From NCBI GenBank assembly GCA_032718475.1, contig JAUCBJ010002722.1, positions 126,001-190,000 of the forward strand: a stretch of DNA of 64,000 bases, in the 5' to 3' direction. Below are positions 11,903 through 24,172 of this stretch, piece after piece. Within the stretch, counting starts at the first letter, position 1. Each line of letters starts with the position of its first letter. The stretch comes from Nemertoderma westbladi. Taxonomy: Eukaryota; Xenacoelomorpha; Nemertodermatida; Nemertodermatidae. The notes beneath the pieces are model-generated. The model was not told the origin of the DNA. It saw nothing but the letters and a program-made list of their open reading frames with translations, and ran no database searches. A program made the translations under genes and the position numbers.

Positions 11903-12152
11903 CGAACATTAATAGTTTTTAGTTTCTGATTGCAGAGTAGGCAATAAATATATTTTGTCTAATGTTCTGGTAAGAACATTAATAGTTTTAAACTCTGATT
12001 GCACAGTAGGCAATAAATATTTGTCTATTGTTCTGGTAAGAACAATAATAGATTTTGTTCTTTATTGCACAGTAGGCAATGAATATATTTTGTCTATTGT
12101 TCTGGTAAGAACAATAATATATTTTAGTTTCTTTATTGCACCGTAGGCAATA
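11903..12152. repeat. Four tandem units of about 72 bases
   Basis: Each unit contains GTAAGAACA, a TTTAGTTTC- or TTTTGTTC-like run, a GATTGCACAGTAGGCAATAA-like block and TTTTGTCTATTGTTCTG. Short open frames here are by-products of the repeat. Confidence 0.75.
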
Positions 12153-13460
12153 AAGCCGAATGTACCGGTTGGATGGTGAACTGTAGGCCTAACTACCTAA
12201 CCACCTGAACCGACTTACTGGTACTAGTATTATTTCGATTGTGAAATATTGTATATTGTAGGCTGTTAGGGGATTAGGGATTGATCACCCCTTATTCCTT
12301 TGTATGGTTTACTTATTTCTGTCAGTTTTATTTATCTGTAAGTGTAATATTGAGCAGAAGGCGTGTAAGCCTGCTCAGATTGTACAAATAATTTGTAGGC
12401 CGGATTGTTGTCTAACTGTTGTTAGGTCTGAAGCGATTGCAGTGTGTGTAGAGTGTCTGTCCGATAAAGTGCTAGTTAGGAAGGAAGTGTTGTAAGGTAA
12501 ATCCCCCCGAAAGAATAAGTCGTACTACTCGGTTAGAACGCCTACTAACTAACCATTTCGGAGTCTGCATATACTGTAGTTTATTTAGGCTTGGCAGTAG
12601 TCTGCCATCATTTGGTCTGTATTTTGTTTGTATAGTCTGCACGGGTAGCGTAATATTTATTATTCAGAGTCTATGCGAGTATTCGCAACCTACAACACCC
12701 CAAGTTTATTCCTACAGTAATTGTGCTTGTTATACATACCGTTATAGTTAAATTAACCCCGGTACTACATCAGGGCTGCTTGGCGTAGGTAAAGAGTGGT
12801 GATTTTGTGCTCCGGTCACTCCAGCAGATACTGTGGTTCTTTTGGCTGTTCAATTATATTTAACTGCTGGATATTTGTTGTATAAGTACTTGTACCTAAT
12901 TTAGGGTTTAGAGTACAGTGCTTTCCGAAAGTGATTTAGTGTGTAGGCAGTATATTTGTATTGTAAAGTGGTTAATAGGCACGTTAGCTCTGGTTGGCTT
13001 CGTTAATTAACCTCTAGGTAAGGACAGAAATTCTAACCAGAAATTCTAACTCCTTGTTAGGCTGGTTGTGTCTAACAAGTAGCACTCCACTGAGAGCGTT
13101 CAGCTTCTGTGTAGTGACTCTTTATCCAGAAATAATAACATTTATTTCAAATATTGTCAAAACCCCTTGTACGGGTATATATATATATATTTATAAATCC
13201 ACTCAAACAGATTTATAAAATAGTAGGCCTGTCATACATCAAATAGGTCTTAATATCAGTTGAACTACTGCTTAATATCAGTAATAAAGTAAAGGGAAGT
13301 AACCCTAAAATTCAGAAATTCAGTTATTATTAAATAATTGACATTACCGGTATTTACGGTAGGCTTATTATATTTATTTATATAAATTTAGGCTGAAATT
13401 ATATACCGGTATTCTGTGACTGATCCTAGTCTGTAAATAATACTTATATATATACTATAA
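12153..13460. other. Non-coding sequence where gag and protease would be expected
   Basis: In a BEL element this position, between the 5' LTR and RT, should encode gag and protease. No such domains are readable in any frame. A TA dinucleotide run lies at about 13172-13190. The coding 5' part has probably been deleted or replaced. Confidence 0.5.
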
Positions 13461-16400
13461 GTGTATACCGGTATTTTAATATTAGCTAGGGAAATGTATA
13501 AAACCCAGCTGAAGAAATTTATTGATAAAGGATACGCGGAGCGAGTACCAGAAGAAACACCCATAACGGAGAGAATATATTATCTAACACATCATTACGT
13601 TCCCAAACCCGGTAAACCCAATGAAGTCAGGGTAGTGTTTGACGGCTCCGCCCTTTACATGGGTCAATCCCTGAACTCAGAACTGTTGCCTCGACCCAAC
13701 TTACTCCAATCTTTGTTGGGAATATTATTAAGACTGCAGCAATATTCTATCGCATTCGCTTCGGACATAGAAGGCATGTTCTTACAAGTCAAGGCGCTGG
13801 ATAGGGATCGAGACAGCCTACGATTTCTGTGGTGGCCTGAAGGAGACCTCAACCGAAAACCGGTAGAGTACTGGATGACCATCCAGGCTTTTGGGATCAT
13901 CTCGAGCCCCTTGAACGCTTGTGCGGTAGTGCGTACCACTGCCGATGACAACTGAGACGCCTTCTCTAAAGCTGTTATTGACAACATCAAACGGGATATA
14001 TACATGGACGACAATTTAAAGTCCCTCCCATTGGTGGAAGAAGCCATTGATGTTGCCAAGGGAACGGTAGAGTGCTTGCAACGCAGTGGATTTCGGCTAA
14101 CCAAATTCACTAGTAACTCCCGTGAGTTTCTGGAATCGATCCCGGTAGAAGACCGAGGTGTTAAAGATCTGGACCTCATCAAGGACGATCTTCCGGAAAC
14201 CAAGACGCTTGGTTTAAAATGGGACATGGAGAGAGATATCTTGTTTTTCCAGTTAAAACAGTGAGATAATCCAGTTAGAACTAAACGGATTTGTCTAAGT
14301 ATCCTGAGCACTTATTTCGATCCATTGGGAATTATTAGCCCAGTTATATTGGTTGCTCGGAGCTTAGTGCAACAAATGTGGCTCGAAAACCACTCGTGGG
14401 ATGATCCACTGAAGGGAGAACTACTAAAGAAGTGGATGAAATGGGAAGATTCTCTACCATCCATCGAGAACTTTAAGATTTCCCATTCATATTTTGGTCA
14501 CGTTCTCCCCACGTATTCCTATCAACTCCATGTGTTTGGAGACACCAGCGATATGGGAATACGTATAGTAGCCTACCTGAGGGTTGAAACTCCGGATGGA
14601 ATTAAAGTTGCCTTGGTCACCTCTAAGGCCTTGATAAACAACAAACTACGAGTTCCTCGAGCGGAGTTAAAGGCGGCTCTATACGCTACAGCCATCGGCC
14701 GGAATGTAACAGAACGGATCGACTATCCACTGGAGAAAACTGTTTATTGGACTGATGCTTTGCTCGTTCTGGAGTATCTGTTCTGGTCGTTCTGGAACAA
14801 ATGAAGTCTGCCAGTTTAGCGTCTTCGTTACAAACAGAGTAGCCATTATACTCAGTCGCTCTAATGTAGATCAATGGAGACATTGCCCTGGGACGATTAA
14901 TCCAGCCGACATCGCCTCTAGAGGAGCAACTCATCAAGAACTGATAGATACTCCAGACTGGTTAGGTGGACCCGACTTCCTGAGTAAAGGAGAGGATGAA
15001 TGGCCCCCTCATCTTACCACGGCGGAGATTAGACAAGCCAAGGGAGCGGAGAAAGTCAAACCTAAAACCCGGACGAGTAAATCAAAGTTACGTGATAGAT
15101 CTGTCTTTACTACACATCTCCGGGGACGATGCTGTGGATCTAAACTCCCCCACCACGAACAAATCTGTTATAGAAATCAGAGAAAGAGAGTGGAAATCTG
15201 GAACACCAGATGTCTCACAAGGACTCCCCCCTCTCCTACAGAGAGCAATTAATCACTATAGCTCCTGGAATCGGCTTTGTAAGGCCCTTGTGTATCTTAA
15301 AAGATGTTTCCATCATCACTATTCCAGGACGAAGATCGCTAGTGATACCGCTCCAACAATATCCGAAAAGGTCCATGCTATTAAAGACCTTCCCACTTAT
15401 AAAGTGTCTGATAGGTTTCTGACGGAGAAGATCAGTTACCAAGAGCATGAGGATACCAATAAGCAGATATTGAGACTCCTGCAATGCCACGAAGATTCCA
15501 ATTTCCTGTTGTTGAGAAATCCACAGATGTGCTTAAGGGATTGTTTCTCTAGTACGATGATAGATGGGTTAATACGTGTCGGAAGGAGATTAGCTAATGC
15601 TCCATTGTCCTTTGACACTAAGTTTCCCATACTCATTAGAAATCTTGAAATACAAATCAAGATGATTGTAGATGTTCACAGTAGACTTTACCATGCTGGT
15701 AGAGAACGAGTTCTTAGCGAAATTCGAACTCGCTATTATTTCCATAAGCCCCGTAGAGCTCTGAACCAAGTTCTTAGGAACTGTATACCCTGTAGAAAAC
15801 CATTTAGTAGGCCTTTAACACAGCGAGAGGCAGAATTACCTAGGGAACGAGTAAGCTTCTATGAACCACCCTTTACTAATACTGGTGTGGATTTATTTGG
15901 CCCTATTGAAGTATATCATGCTAGGACTATAGTCAAGCGATGGTATGTAATCTTTGTCTGTATGACTTGTAGAGCGATCCATCTAGATATGGTGAACGAT
16001 CTATCTACCAACAGCTTCATACTGAGTTTACGCCGACATATCGCTCGTTTTGGAACTAGCAACACCATGAGATCCAACAAAGGAACAAACTTCATTGGCG
16101 CCAATAATGAGATCAAAGCTTATGTGAAAGATTGGAACCAAAGACAGGTGGACGATCAGCTAAGGGTAACAGCATCTAGCTGGACCTTCAATGCCGCCGA
16201 CGCCCCTTGGTGGGGAGGAAGTTGGGAGAGATTAATACGGAGTGTGAAGACCGCACTTCACTTTATAGTGCCGTGCCGCGCGTATCTCACCGACGATCTT
16301 TTGCGGACGTTAATGGAAGAAATCGCCGCCTATCTTAACGAGAGACCGCTTATGCCAGTCTCATCGAGTCCCGACTCCCTAGAAGCGCTGACACCCACGC

Positions 16401-16887
16401 ATTTCCTACTGAAGAAACCTGTAACCATGCTCTCGCAATCGGAAATCACGGACGGAGACGAATACTGCCGACAAACTTGGCAACTTATGCAGTTATTATC
16501 CCGTCGTTTCGCTGACATTTCGAAAAACATTATCTTCGTGCGCTACAACTTCGAACAAAGTGGTTTGCGCAGCAAGAAAACGTCAGCGCCGGAGACATGG
16601 TCCTTATTGTGGAATCAGATCTTCCACGTAAGCAGTGGCAGATAGGTCGAATCATCGAGACTCATATATCCGATGATGGTTTAGTGCGATCGGTAGAACC
16701 CGTTGTCATGCGACATAACTTTAAGAAACCTGGAATTGTATTCGAAACACAACAACTTAATCACCCAGTTGGTCGTTTATGTTTACTGGAAAGAGAGAGA
16801 GAGTTATCTGGAAACTATGGAAGGCAAGATACTCTTCCCACGACTACCTCCCTAATCCAACAAACATCTAGGGACTCCCCAACGTAA
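13461..16887 (+). pseudogene. BEL/Pao pol remnant: RT, RNase H-like and integrase
   Basis: The order fits a BEL/Pao polyprotein. RT fingers (PGKPNEVRVVFDGSA) and motif A (ASDIEGMFLQV) lead to YMDD near 14000-14013. A Pao-type RNase H-like segment begins LHVFGDTSD near 14527. The integrase has an HHCC zinc domain (LYHAG ... CIPCRK) and a core with VDLFGP and GGSWERLI. The second catalytic position reads SNKGTNF where SDNG is usual, so an Asp is lost. Two in-frame TGA codons (13953, 14262) sit where CGA is likely, and frame changes occur near 14780, 15000 and 16600. The protease and the RT N-terminus are absent. The element is not functional. Confidence 0.88.
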
Positions 16888-18615
16888 CAGCGTTTGGAGT
16901 GGGTGTGTGACTACATTATTTTATATTTTTTTTTATTATTTTTATATTTATGTATGTATTATTACGTAATTTTTATTATTATAATCGTTTTCTTTAATTT
17001 TATTTAGTTGAATAATATTTTAACGATTATTCAGTAGATTAGTGCAATATATATGCGTGTTTATTACTTAATTACTTAGCATTATATATTTCGTTTTAAT
17101 GGCGAGAAATAATTCATTTTCTCTTTCCTTACTGTCCATATCATACTATAAATACGTGACTACAGTAAGATGAAATGTCCGTACTTATTAAAAGTACAAT
17201 ACCGCTCCTACTATACTCAAGTATTATTGGTAAGTAGAGTATTAGGAATGCAAAGTTCAGAGCCTCGTGTCTCGGCTAAACCAAGCTCTGGGTAGACATT
17301 GGAAACGACTTGCCTCTTCTCACTGACATTGCTTCTTGCAATATTGCTCTCATACCGTATATTAAATAATACATATAGTAGAATGATGTCCATTTAACAG
17401 TAGCGTTAAAACGCAAAATAAATCTGTTAAGCCCTTTGACCATCTGAAATTCTAGTCGATTAAGATATCGCGGCACCCACCGATATACTTGAAAGACAAA
17501 TTTCTAGAATCAGTGGTTAACGTCCCCAGACATGTTCTGGAATAAATCGGAGCCCATCTTAAATATTAAATAATTAATAAATATTTATAAAATCTGTCAA
17601 AACAAATGTTATAATAGAGTTAATGCTGATAAATTAACTCTAGAGAGTTTGTAAATCAAAATTATGTTAAAATTTAGATCCTCTAAAATTCTCGATTAAG
17701 AAGTCGATTAAGATATCGTAGCACTTACTGATACTCTTAAAAGGACAAAATTTCTAGAATTAAGGATCCTAGTCCCCAGACATGTTCTGGAATAAAATTG
17801 TGTCTATTTAATATCAAATAATAAAATTTACGGGAATAAATTTTAATTTCATATCCTCTCATGAATTTGATAAATTGTCATTTTTTACAATTTATAACAT
17901 TCCCAAAATTCCATTAATTAATAGATCATGGGAGCGGAGATTCACCCTATTAAGTATATTAGTGTGCGAGAATCTCCAGTGTATAGTCAATAGCAGACAA
18001 AATTCATAAAATCATGTATAAAGGGGAATATTGACAATTAAAGAATTACTATTAAATAGCATCCCAGATCTGTATGCATGAGAATTACCCTAATTCTACT
18101 GCTAGCTTTCCATAATGTCACCATAGCAACAACCACGCTAGAATTACAAGCGAGTTAAAATAACAATAGAAAGCTTGCCCCATTGAATAGCATGCGGAAT
18201 AAATAGCACCCTGCTAGTATCCAGGGATACATAATAATAACGTGGCATTCTGGAAGGCACTTGACTAATGGACAAATGGCCCGAATGTGTACAATTTGTG
18301 ACAGGAGTGTGGAATTTGTGTATTTATAGGTGAATGTTACTACTAAAGTGTGGTTACAGTAGCGAGTCGCAGTTGTGAAAGTTACCCTGCCTCTGTAGCA
18401 AGAACCTCCAGAAAATCTAAGCCCTTGGGACGGACAGTGGAGTGACTCGCGCTGGTTATTGTTGTCGTTGTGTAGCTACTACGTTGGCAAGAGGCACAGC
18501 GACGACAGTACATCAGCGCTGAGGATCTTGCGCATTGAGGCATTGAGGGGGAGGCAGCGACGACTGCTGGCCTAAATATCATTAATTATAATATCGATAA
18601 ACTCATATAGCAGCT
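16888..18615. other. AT-rich non-coding spacer between pol and the downstream frame
   Basis: No gene is seen. A segment of about 100 bases is duplicated at about 17456-17560 and 17700-17800 (shared GATTAAGATATCG and CCCCAGACATGTTCTGG). Positions 18400-18600 are more GC-rich and could be a leader for the following frame. Confidence 0.5.
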
Positions 18616-20818
18616 ATGACTGAGTTAATAGAAGATGATCTTGGTATCAGGGAGCGATATACCCTACCATTGCACGCGTTTGTTGATAGTTTAATAAGCG
18701 GCGATGCTAGTCAACCTACTACGGAGGACGATGGCCGTTATATCGAACCACCAATGTCAAAGGAACAGCTCACGCATGAATTGGACTATAGAAAATTCAC
18801 CGCTCGCTATACGCATCGTAATGGTACATATATGGACTTCTTAACTACTGGTCATCCTATCAATTTACACGACACGGACGACGTAGACACCGAAAGGGAA
18901 ATGATCCTATTTAAATATCATACCCAGCGGAGTCGGAATGATAAACTGAGAATCGAACATGAAAATTCTATTCGAAACCGACTCGAAAGAGAAGATGTTG
19001 AAGAGCCGGATAAACGCAATGACTTTAACGAATATTTGGAATTCTTGAGAGAAACATATCTCAATGTAGCCAGTCAACAAAATCTAGAAACTCGATATCC
19101 TCAAGGTATACATCATAACCCTATGATAGAACTCAAACGACTCTATTTCACCATGATGTATCTTACCGCCGATCGACCGCTACCTGTTGTACCGGATAGC
19201 TTCGAACAGATGGAGGAATATTGTAAAACTGGAGAAAAATCACCCACGTTTCCCCTACAAGACGTGCATCTTTGGTATTACTGCGATGAATGCCCTAGAC
19301 CCAACCAACAAACGGAAAGACATAAACATCCGCGGAGATGTTGCGCTAAACACAGTTTTACTCGTTATACTTACGGTAGTTTCGAGCGCAACTTGTTTGA
19401 CGTATCACCCACGCTCGCTTGACTCAAACGATCCTTAAACAAACCTATGATCAGAGTTCCGGAATACTCGGTCAGACCTCCCCATTCCCTGGTGAGACCT
19501 CAGACTCTTGATCCTAATAGTATGACAGATCCTCCTGAACTGTACACATTGTTCAAAGATCTAGTGTTACCCGAACAATTAGTCGGTGGCACTCCGGTTG
19601 TGGGCTCCCTAGATATTCGCCCATCCTACCTGGCCGGATTGGGACGCGGACATCTTATATCGCCGTTCAACCCGTATAATCGTCCCGGTTTAACCCCGAT
19701 ACTACCCGTCACCGAAGTGGAGGAGAGCGTTGTACAAAATGCATTAGATGCTATTCGACAAAAGATCGGAAAAGGAACCTACGATTGTTTAGACAAACGT
19801 AAATTGCAACAACAAGTCCAAGCGGTAAAAGGATTAGCTTTACCTCAGTTCAATCGGGAAATCCAGAATCTCGAAGAAGATATCGAACTTGGACGAACCT
19901 ACTCTCTGCAAGAGTTTTTGGACGAACGCTTCCAATGACAAGCGGAGGAAAATCAGCTCGAGGAGAAGCACATCGAAATGGATGAGAGAGAAGAAGCAGC
20001 TTTAGCCCAGCCAGAAGCTCAAATCCTTATGACTGATCTCTATTCCAAAACCATCATTCATCCTTCGATGGTTCCCCATTTCGGAAAAAAACTCTTCGCC
20101 ACGGTACAACCCCAACCGGTTGATATCAACTTAAGATCTAGAGATCTTATCGCTGACGCTCCTATGTTGCAACGTCCGCTAATCGAGGCCGCTCGTGTCG
20201 ACTGTATACTCATTGAACCTCCAGACAATTGAGCGGATCTTGTCCGTCGTATGGTACACGAGGTCAACCTACACGCTAGACCTTTACCGAACTCATTTTA
20301 TGGGATCAAAGACCACCCCTATTATGTCAATTTAACTCAATATTATATGGTGAAACCGGAAGATCCTACACACAGTTTAAAGTTTCTACCATTGATAAAT
20401 ACTGCGGTGACTTGTTCATAAACTCGCATCCAGAGCTACAAGAAGTTCATAGACGACCATATGAATATAAAGCCAGAGAACGCGAGTTGGAAAGAACCAT
20501 CAAACCGAGGAAATTTCTCACTACTCACGGTCAACCTACCGCTCTCGTGCAAACGACCCGCCAGGGACCAGTAAGAGCTGCTGTCCTGAAACGCGCTCTA
20601 AAGGTTGTTCGACCTCGTTCCACTGAGGTTGATATAGATCAACGGGTACCTCAACCGGCGGATACACCGACCGTAACCCTAAACCTTCCGATGCAATTGT
20701 ATTGCACCCCTCACCCAGGAGTTTTATCCCTCCTAGTAAAGTGACTCGCCCCAAAGAGAAAAGGACTCTTGCTAGCCTCAAAAAACTTTGTAAACGCCGT
20801 TCACGAAAGAAGGACTAA
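18616..20818 (+). pseudogene. Long unrecognised frame between BEL pol and the 3' LTR-like repeat
   Basis: One reading frame runs from ATG 18616 through 20232 with only three breaks, all TGA (19420, 19936, 20230). It then shifts frame near 20400 and again near 20720, ending at TAA 20816-20818. The ancestral product would be about 730 residues. I recognise no domain. Visible traits are an acidic N-terminal half; a Cys/His-rich patch near residues 220-250 (YYCDECPRP, then HKHPRRCC); a Pro-rich middle; a charged, possibly coiled-coil segment (NLEEDIEL ... EENQLEEKHIEM); and a strongly basic end (KLCKRRSRKKD). No signal peptide or membrane span is seen, so a classical envelope is unlikely. Its position suggests an accessory gene of the element, or an old captured gene. 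Confidence 0.6.
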
Positions 20819-20885
20819 TAGTTTAGAGTATTTTTGTATTTTAGAAACTGTGATTTTTATATTTTATAGACTTGAATCCCATTTT

Positions 20886-20895
20886 CTGGGAGCGG
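20886..20895 (+). promoter_or_regulatory. Possible polypurine tract before the 3' LTR-like repeat
   Basis: CTGGGAGCGG directly precedes TGTAAAAGC, the start of the right-hand repeat. A purine-rich stretch here is where plus-strand priming occurs in LTR elements. Confidence 0.35.
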
Positions 20896-22785
20896 TGTAA
20901 AAGCTTTTGCTTACATAACAAGTCATTTTTCCGCAATGCGCAGAATACTCTAAAATAGCCCTAAATTTATCCAACTACGCGATGGGAAGGAATCAGAGCC
21001 CAGATGACGAAATCTATCAGCTGATTCTTTGTGGACGTGGAATCTCTTTGTTCTGCCTCGTTCAGCCAATCAGAGCAATTTTCCCTTTATGTCTGACAGA
21101 GGCCTATGGAAACTCGCGCAATGCATTACGGTCTTTGTTTACATTTTTCTGAGCATCAGAACCGGCTCGGAATCTTTTGTGCTTCTGTGTAGAAGTTTCA
21201 GACTTTAGCCTAGGAACATCAGACGGCTTTGATTATAAGAACGTAAATCTATTATCCTGATGCATTATGTATACACATTTCATAACTGCATAAGTAACAC
21301 ATACTGTCTGTTCACCGCATTATTTTTACTTCTGTTATTAATTGTTGTTATATTAATGGATATTGCTGTTATATTTGGAGAATACCGATAAATAATCATA
21401 AAACACCAAATCTTCTTGATTACTGAAGGTAAGGGGAACAGGTTTACCGGTAGCAACTGCGACTTGAATTATGTTGGTTTTGTGTGAATTAAATGCTATT
21501 TCATAATCCCTACATGTGTCAGTTGCGATCCTCCTTATATATGATCAAATTCAGTGACGGTCGGCAGATCAGTGCGAAGTAGTGTGAAGTAGTGTGAAGT
21601 CGTGTGAAGTAGTGTGAAGGTTAATAAAGCATCTCCTAAAGAATGTGCTATTTACGTAGAATATCATTAAATGGATAGATCTGCATAATAATTGTACAAC
21701 TAAATTATTAACTGAACATAATAAGTTAATTACTTAAGTTAAGTAAGTTAATGAAGAATCTGATACAAATACTAATGACAGAATGTAAAAATTAAGATGT
21801 ATAAAATTATGATTTCAATTTATTCCAAACTTTGAGGTAAACAGTGTAAACCTACGCGAATAAATAACATGCAAGTTTCTATATCGCCTAATGTAGATTT
21901 CCCTCACGATTGCATTACTTTAGCCAAACGCGATCCGTATCCTAAACTATGCTGTGAAAAGTAACATTAGAAAATATCAAATGCTAAACTTATCCAGACT
22001 TATCCTAGCCTAGCACACATAATAATATATATTTCCCGATATAATAATTTAAAATTTACCAATAAATGGAATAAGTAATAAATACTGCATAAGGAAGTTG
22101 AGAGAAACAATAAATATATATACAAACATTATGTTTAAAAGAATTACAAACATTCTGTTTAAAAGAATTACAAACATTTTTTCGGAAAAAAACATTACAT
22201 GACCTCTAGATACGGCCACCAAGCTGCTGCGAAGCTCCTAAATTTAGTGGGCCAGTTATTTCTCGGAGGTAGAATTCCAGAAACAATAAAAATTTTCATC
22301 TCCGTAGTTTTCGCGATAAGGGGGCGTTCATAAAGTATGTCACGCAAATTTTCCATTTTTTTGACCCCCCTCTGTCACAAAGTGTCACGCAAGCTCGAAC
22401 CCCCCTCTGTCACAAAATATATTTTTTCCTATTTCCTATTCCTATTTTCATCTAGTTGTGATTAGTATAAGTCATAACTCTGTTTTTATACTTAAAGCGC
22501 CACGTCCTAAAGGAACTGTTAATATTTCCCCGAAAGTAAATATATTGTCAGAGATTATATAGTAACGATCAATCGAATAATACAGTATACATATAATAAT
22601 ACTACACTGCAATAATTTCAAGGCATCCGAATCCAGTCTCCCAAAACCGTGGGTGATAGGTCGCGCACGGACTGGCTTCGGCTGATGTAACTTCAGTACA
22701 CTAGGTAATTGATATAGGCTAAAGTCGATTTATAAACAAGAGGACAACTAAAATTGGCAGGTTAAACTGCTAAAGGTCTAAAATT
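20896..22785 (+). repeat. 3' LTR-like direct repeat with an internal insertion
   Basis: This matches 10781-11895 in two blocks, 20896-21656 and about 22447-22785. The blocks are separated by about 790 bases absent from the left copy. The AATAAA and the decamer run are conserved (21570-21628). With the left copy it encloses about 12 kb containing the BEL pol and the unrecognised frame. Confidence 0.6.
21657..22447. mobile_element. Insertion inside the 3' LTR-like repeat
   Basis: This AT-rich segment is absent from the left LTR copy, where 13 unrelated bases occupy the site. Near its right end are two related lines: GGGGGCGTTCATAAAGTATG followed by GTCACGCAA, and a shorter echo with CCCCCCTCTGTCACAAA. 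These resemble transposon termini, but no matching left terminus was found. No gene is seen. Confidence 0.4.
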
Positions 22786-23112
22786 GTTTGCATTTTTCTT
22801 CATCGGTGTAGTCTTCGCAAGTCGAAGTCATCCAGCAATCTTCTATCCTGATATACCCCACGGCTTTGATCTCTTCATTATTAACTGTAGTTATTGGATG
22901 TAGAATAAGCGACATGAAGTGCATTCTGTTGTATTGACACCTTGCAAATCTACATACCATGGGGCGTCTGGTATAATGTCGGGGCGTGATGATTTATAAG
23001 TGCCCATGGCGTACTCATACATACAACAAATTCCAGCTACCTGTGCAACCTCTTCTGTAACTATAGAAACAGCGACCATCAGTAGCAGATTATTAGCATA
23101 CTCCATATTCAA
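22780..23112 (-). pseudogene. Small unrecognised Cys-containing frame, frameshifted
   Basis: A minus-strand ATG frame begins MEYANNLLLMVAVSIV, which looks like a signal peptide, and continues to DAPWYV. A second frame from about 22960 continues with spaced cysteines (CRFARCQY, EDCWMTSTCEDY) to a stop at 22780. A single frameshift near 22950 would join them into a secreted protein of about 110 residues. No family is recognised and no neighbouring exons are obvious. It may be a decayed host gene or chance. Confidence 0.3.
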
Positions 23113-23454
23113 TTGTTATGTTGCCAGGCAGATGTATCCTTGACCAATTAAAAATGGTTATTGACACAATTATATTTTTTATACTTTATTCTTAAATTGA
23201 TAATTTAATACGTTATTTTTTGAAGAAAACGAGGTTTGAATCTGTTAAAAATTCAAATTAATTTAGAAATTGACAGAGAAAACTTTAAGTTAGAAAATCA
23301 TTAACAATATATGAAGACTGTGGGGTGAGCCACGAAGTAAGATGACCCTTAGCATATTCCTACTCAACCTATTAAAATCAAGTTATATTGGTGTTGTAAG
23401 GGTCTAAGCCACCCACCCCATTTCCTCCACCCCACCCCGTTCCCACCCCAGTTC
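23113..23454. other. Non-coding; one terminus of a repeated element
   Basis: TGTGGGGTGAGCCACGAAG at about 23319 is a variant of the terminus seen at 34.3, 51.8 and 53.6 kb. A run of C-rich pyrimidines (23411-23452) precedes the next frame. Confidence 0.45.
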
Positions 23455-24172
23455 ATGGCAACACGGATTCGGTCGGTAGTCAAATTCTACCCCAGCTTAT
23501 ACGGATCACTCCTACAGAAAATATTCCGGTTGGAGATCGTGAATAAATACAAACAGCTCTCTCGATCACAGGTTTGTTTTCGCACGTTTCACAACAGGCT
23601 TCTAAGAGAAGCCCAAGCTACAGGTGACTACAGCGCGATTGATTTCCTAACCTTTTGGTTACCTATCGTAGCCAACCGCGAAACTGAAGCCTCATGTAAC
23701 CGTTTGGATTACCAATTCGATTATAACATGTGCTTCTATGCAATGGACCTGGCCCTAACGCTAGATGTAGCTAACAACCCCGGAGCGCGGCTATCACGTG
23801 ACCTCCAACCCGATGACCCACTATCTACCAACCCCTTTCTGATCATGGAGGCTAGAATCAATAATCTATCTACATTATCCACATTATCCACATTATACCA
23901 TTACGTATTATACCACATTATCCAAGGACCAAGAAGAGCTACTTGGGCTGGGATTTAGCTACATCCCTCACTGGGGCACTACATCCGCCCATTGGTTTGA
24001 ACCAAAGTAGATGTTTCCATTGCTGCAACTAAATTGCGCAACAGACACAAACGCTTAAACAGCCTAGCGATGACACCTCCAATTACTAAGGTATCTGCTA
24101 CCCTAGGTAGCACACTGACCCCACAGAAAGGGAGCGCTGCCCCCCACCCCCCCCCCCCCCCCCCCGTTTATT
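23455..24172 (+). pseudogene. Frame of unknown function upstream of BEL element 2 gag
   Basis: An open frame of 167 residues starts at ATG 23455. After a TAG and a TGA it continues in the same frame to a Pro-rich end encoded by the poly(C) tract at about 24142-24165. It has no recognised domain. It is rich in Arg, Leu and aromatic residues in the first half (for example VCFRTFHNRLLREAQ). It may be the N-terminal part of gag or a separate leader protein of the element. Decay by in-frame stops matches the following gag. Confidence 0.4.

Noticed and set aside
12304-12495. Small plus-strand frame with a hydrophobic start
   Set aside because: Only 63 codons, no homology visible and no supporting context.
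13664-14311. Minus-strand 215-codon frame
   Set aside because: It is the antisense shadow of the BEL RT.
18616-20818. Polinton or adintovirus-type capsid gene
   Set aside because: There is no protein-primed polymerase, packaging ATPase, cysteine protease or retrovirus-like integrase of that type nearby, and no long terminal inverted repeats; the surrounding LTR-like repeats and BEL pol fit better.
18616-20818. Envelope gene of an errantivirus-like BEL element
   Set aside because: No signal peptide, furin-like site or transmembrane segment could be seen, and the C-terminus is basic.
22950-22985. Very short intron joining the two frames of the small Cys-containing gene
   Set aside because: The apparent GTATGT...CAG span is only about 40 bases, and the cyclophilin introns here are 140-420 bases; a frameshift is simpler.
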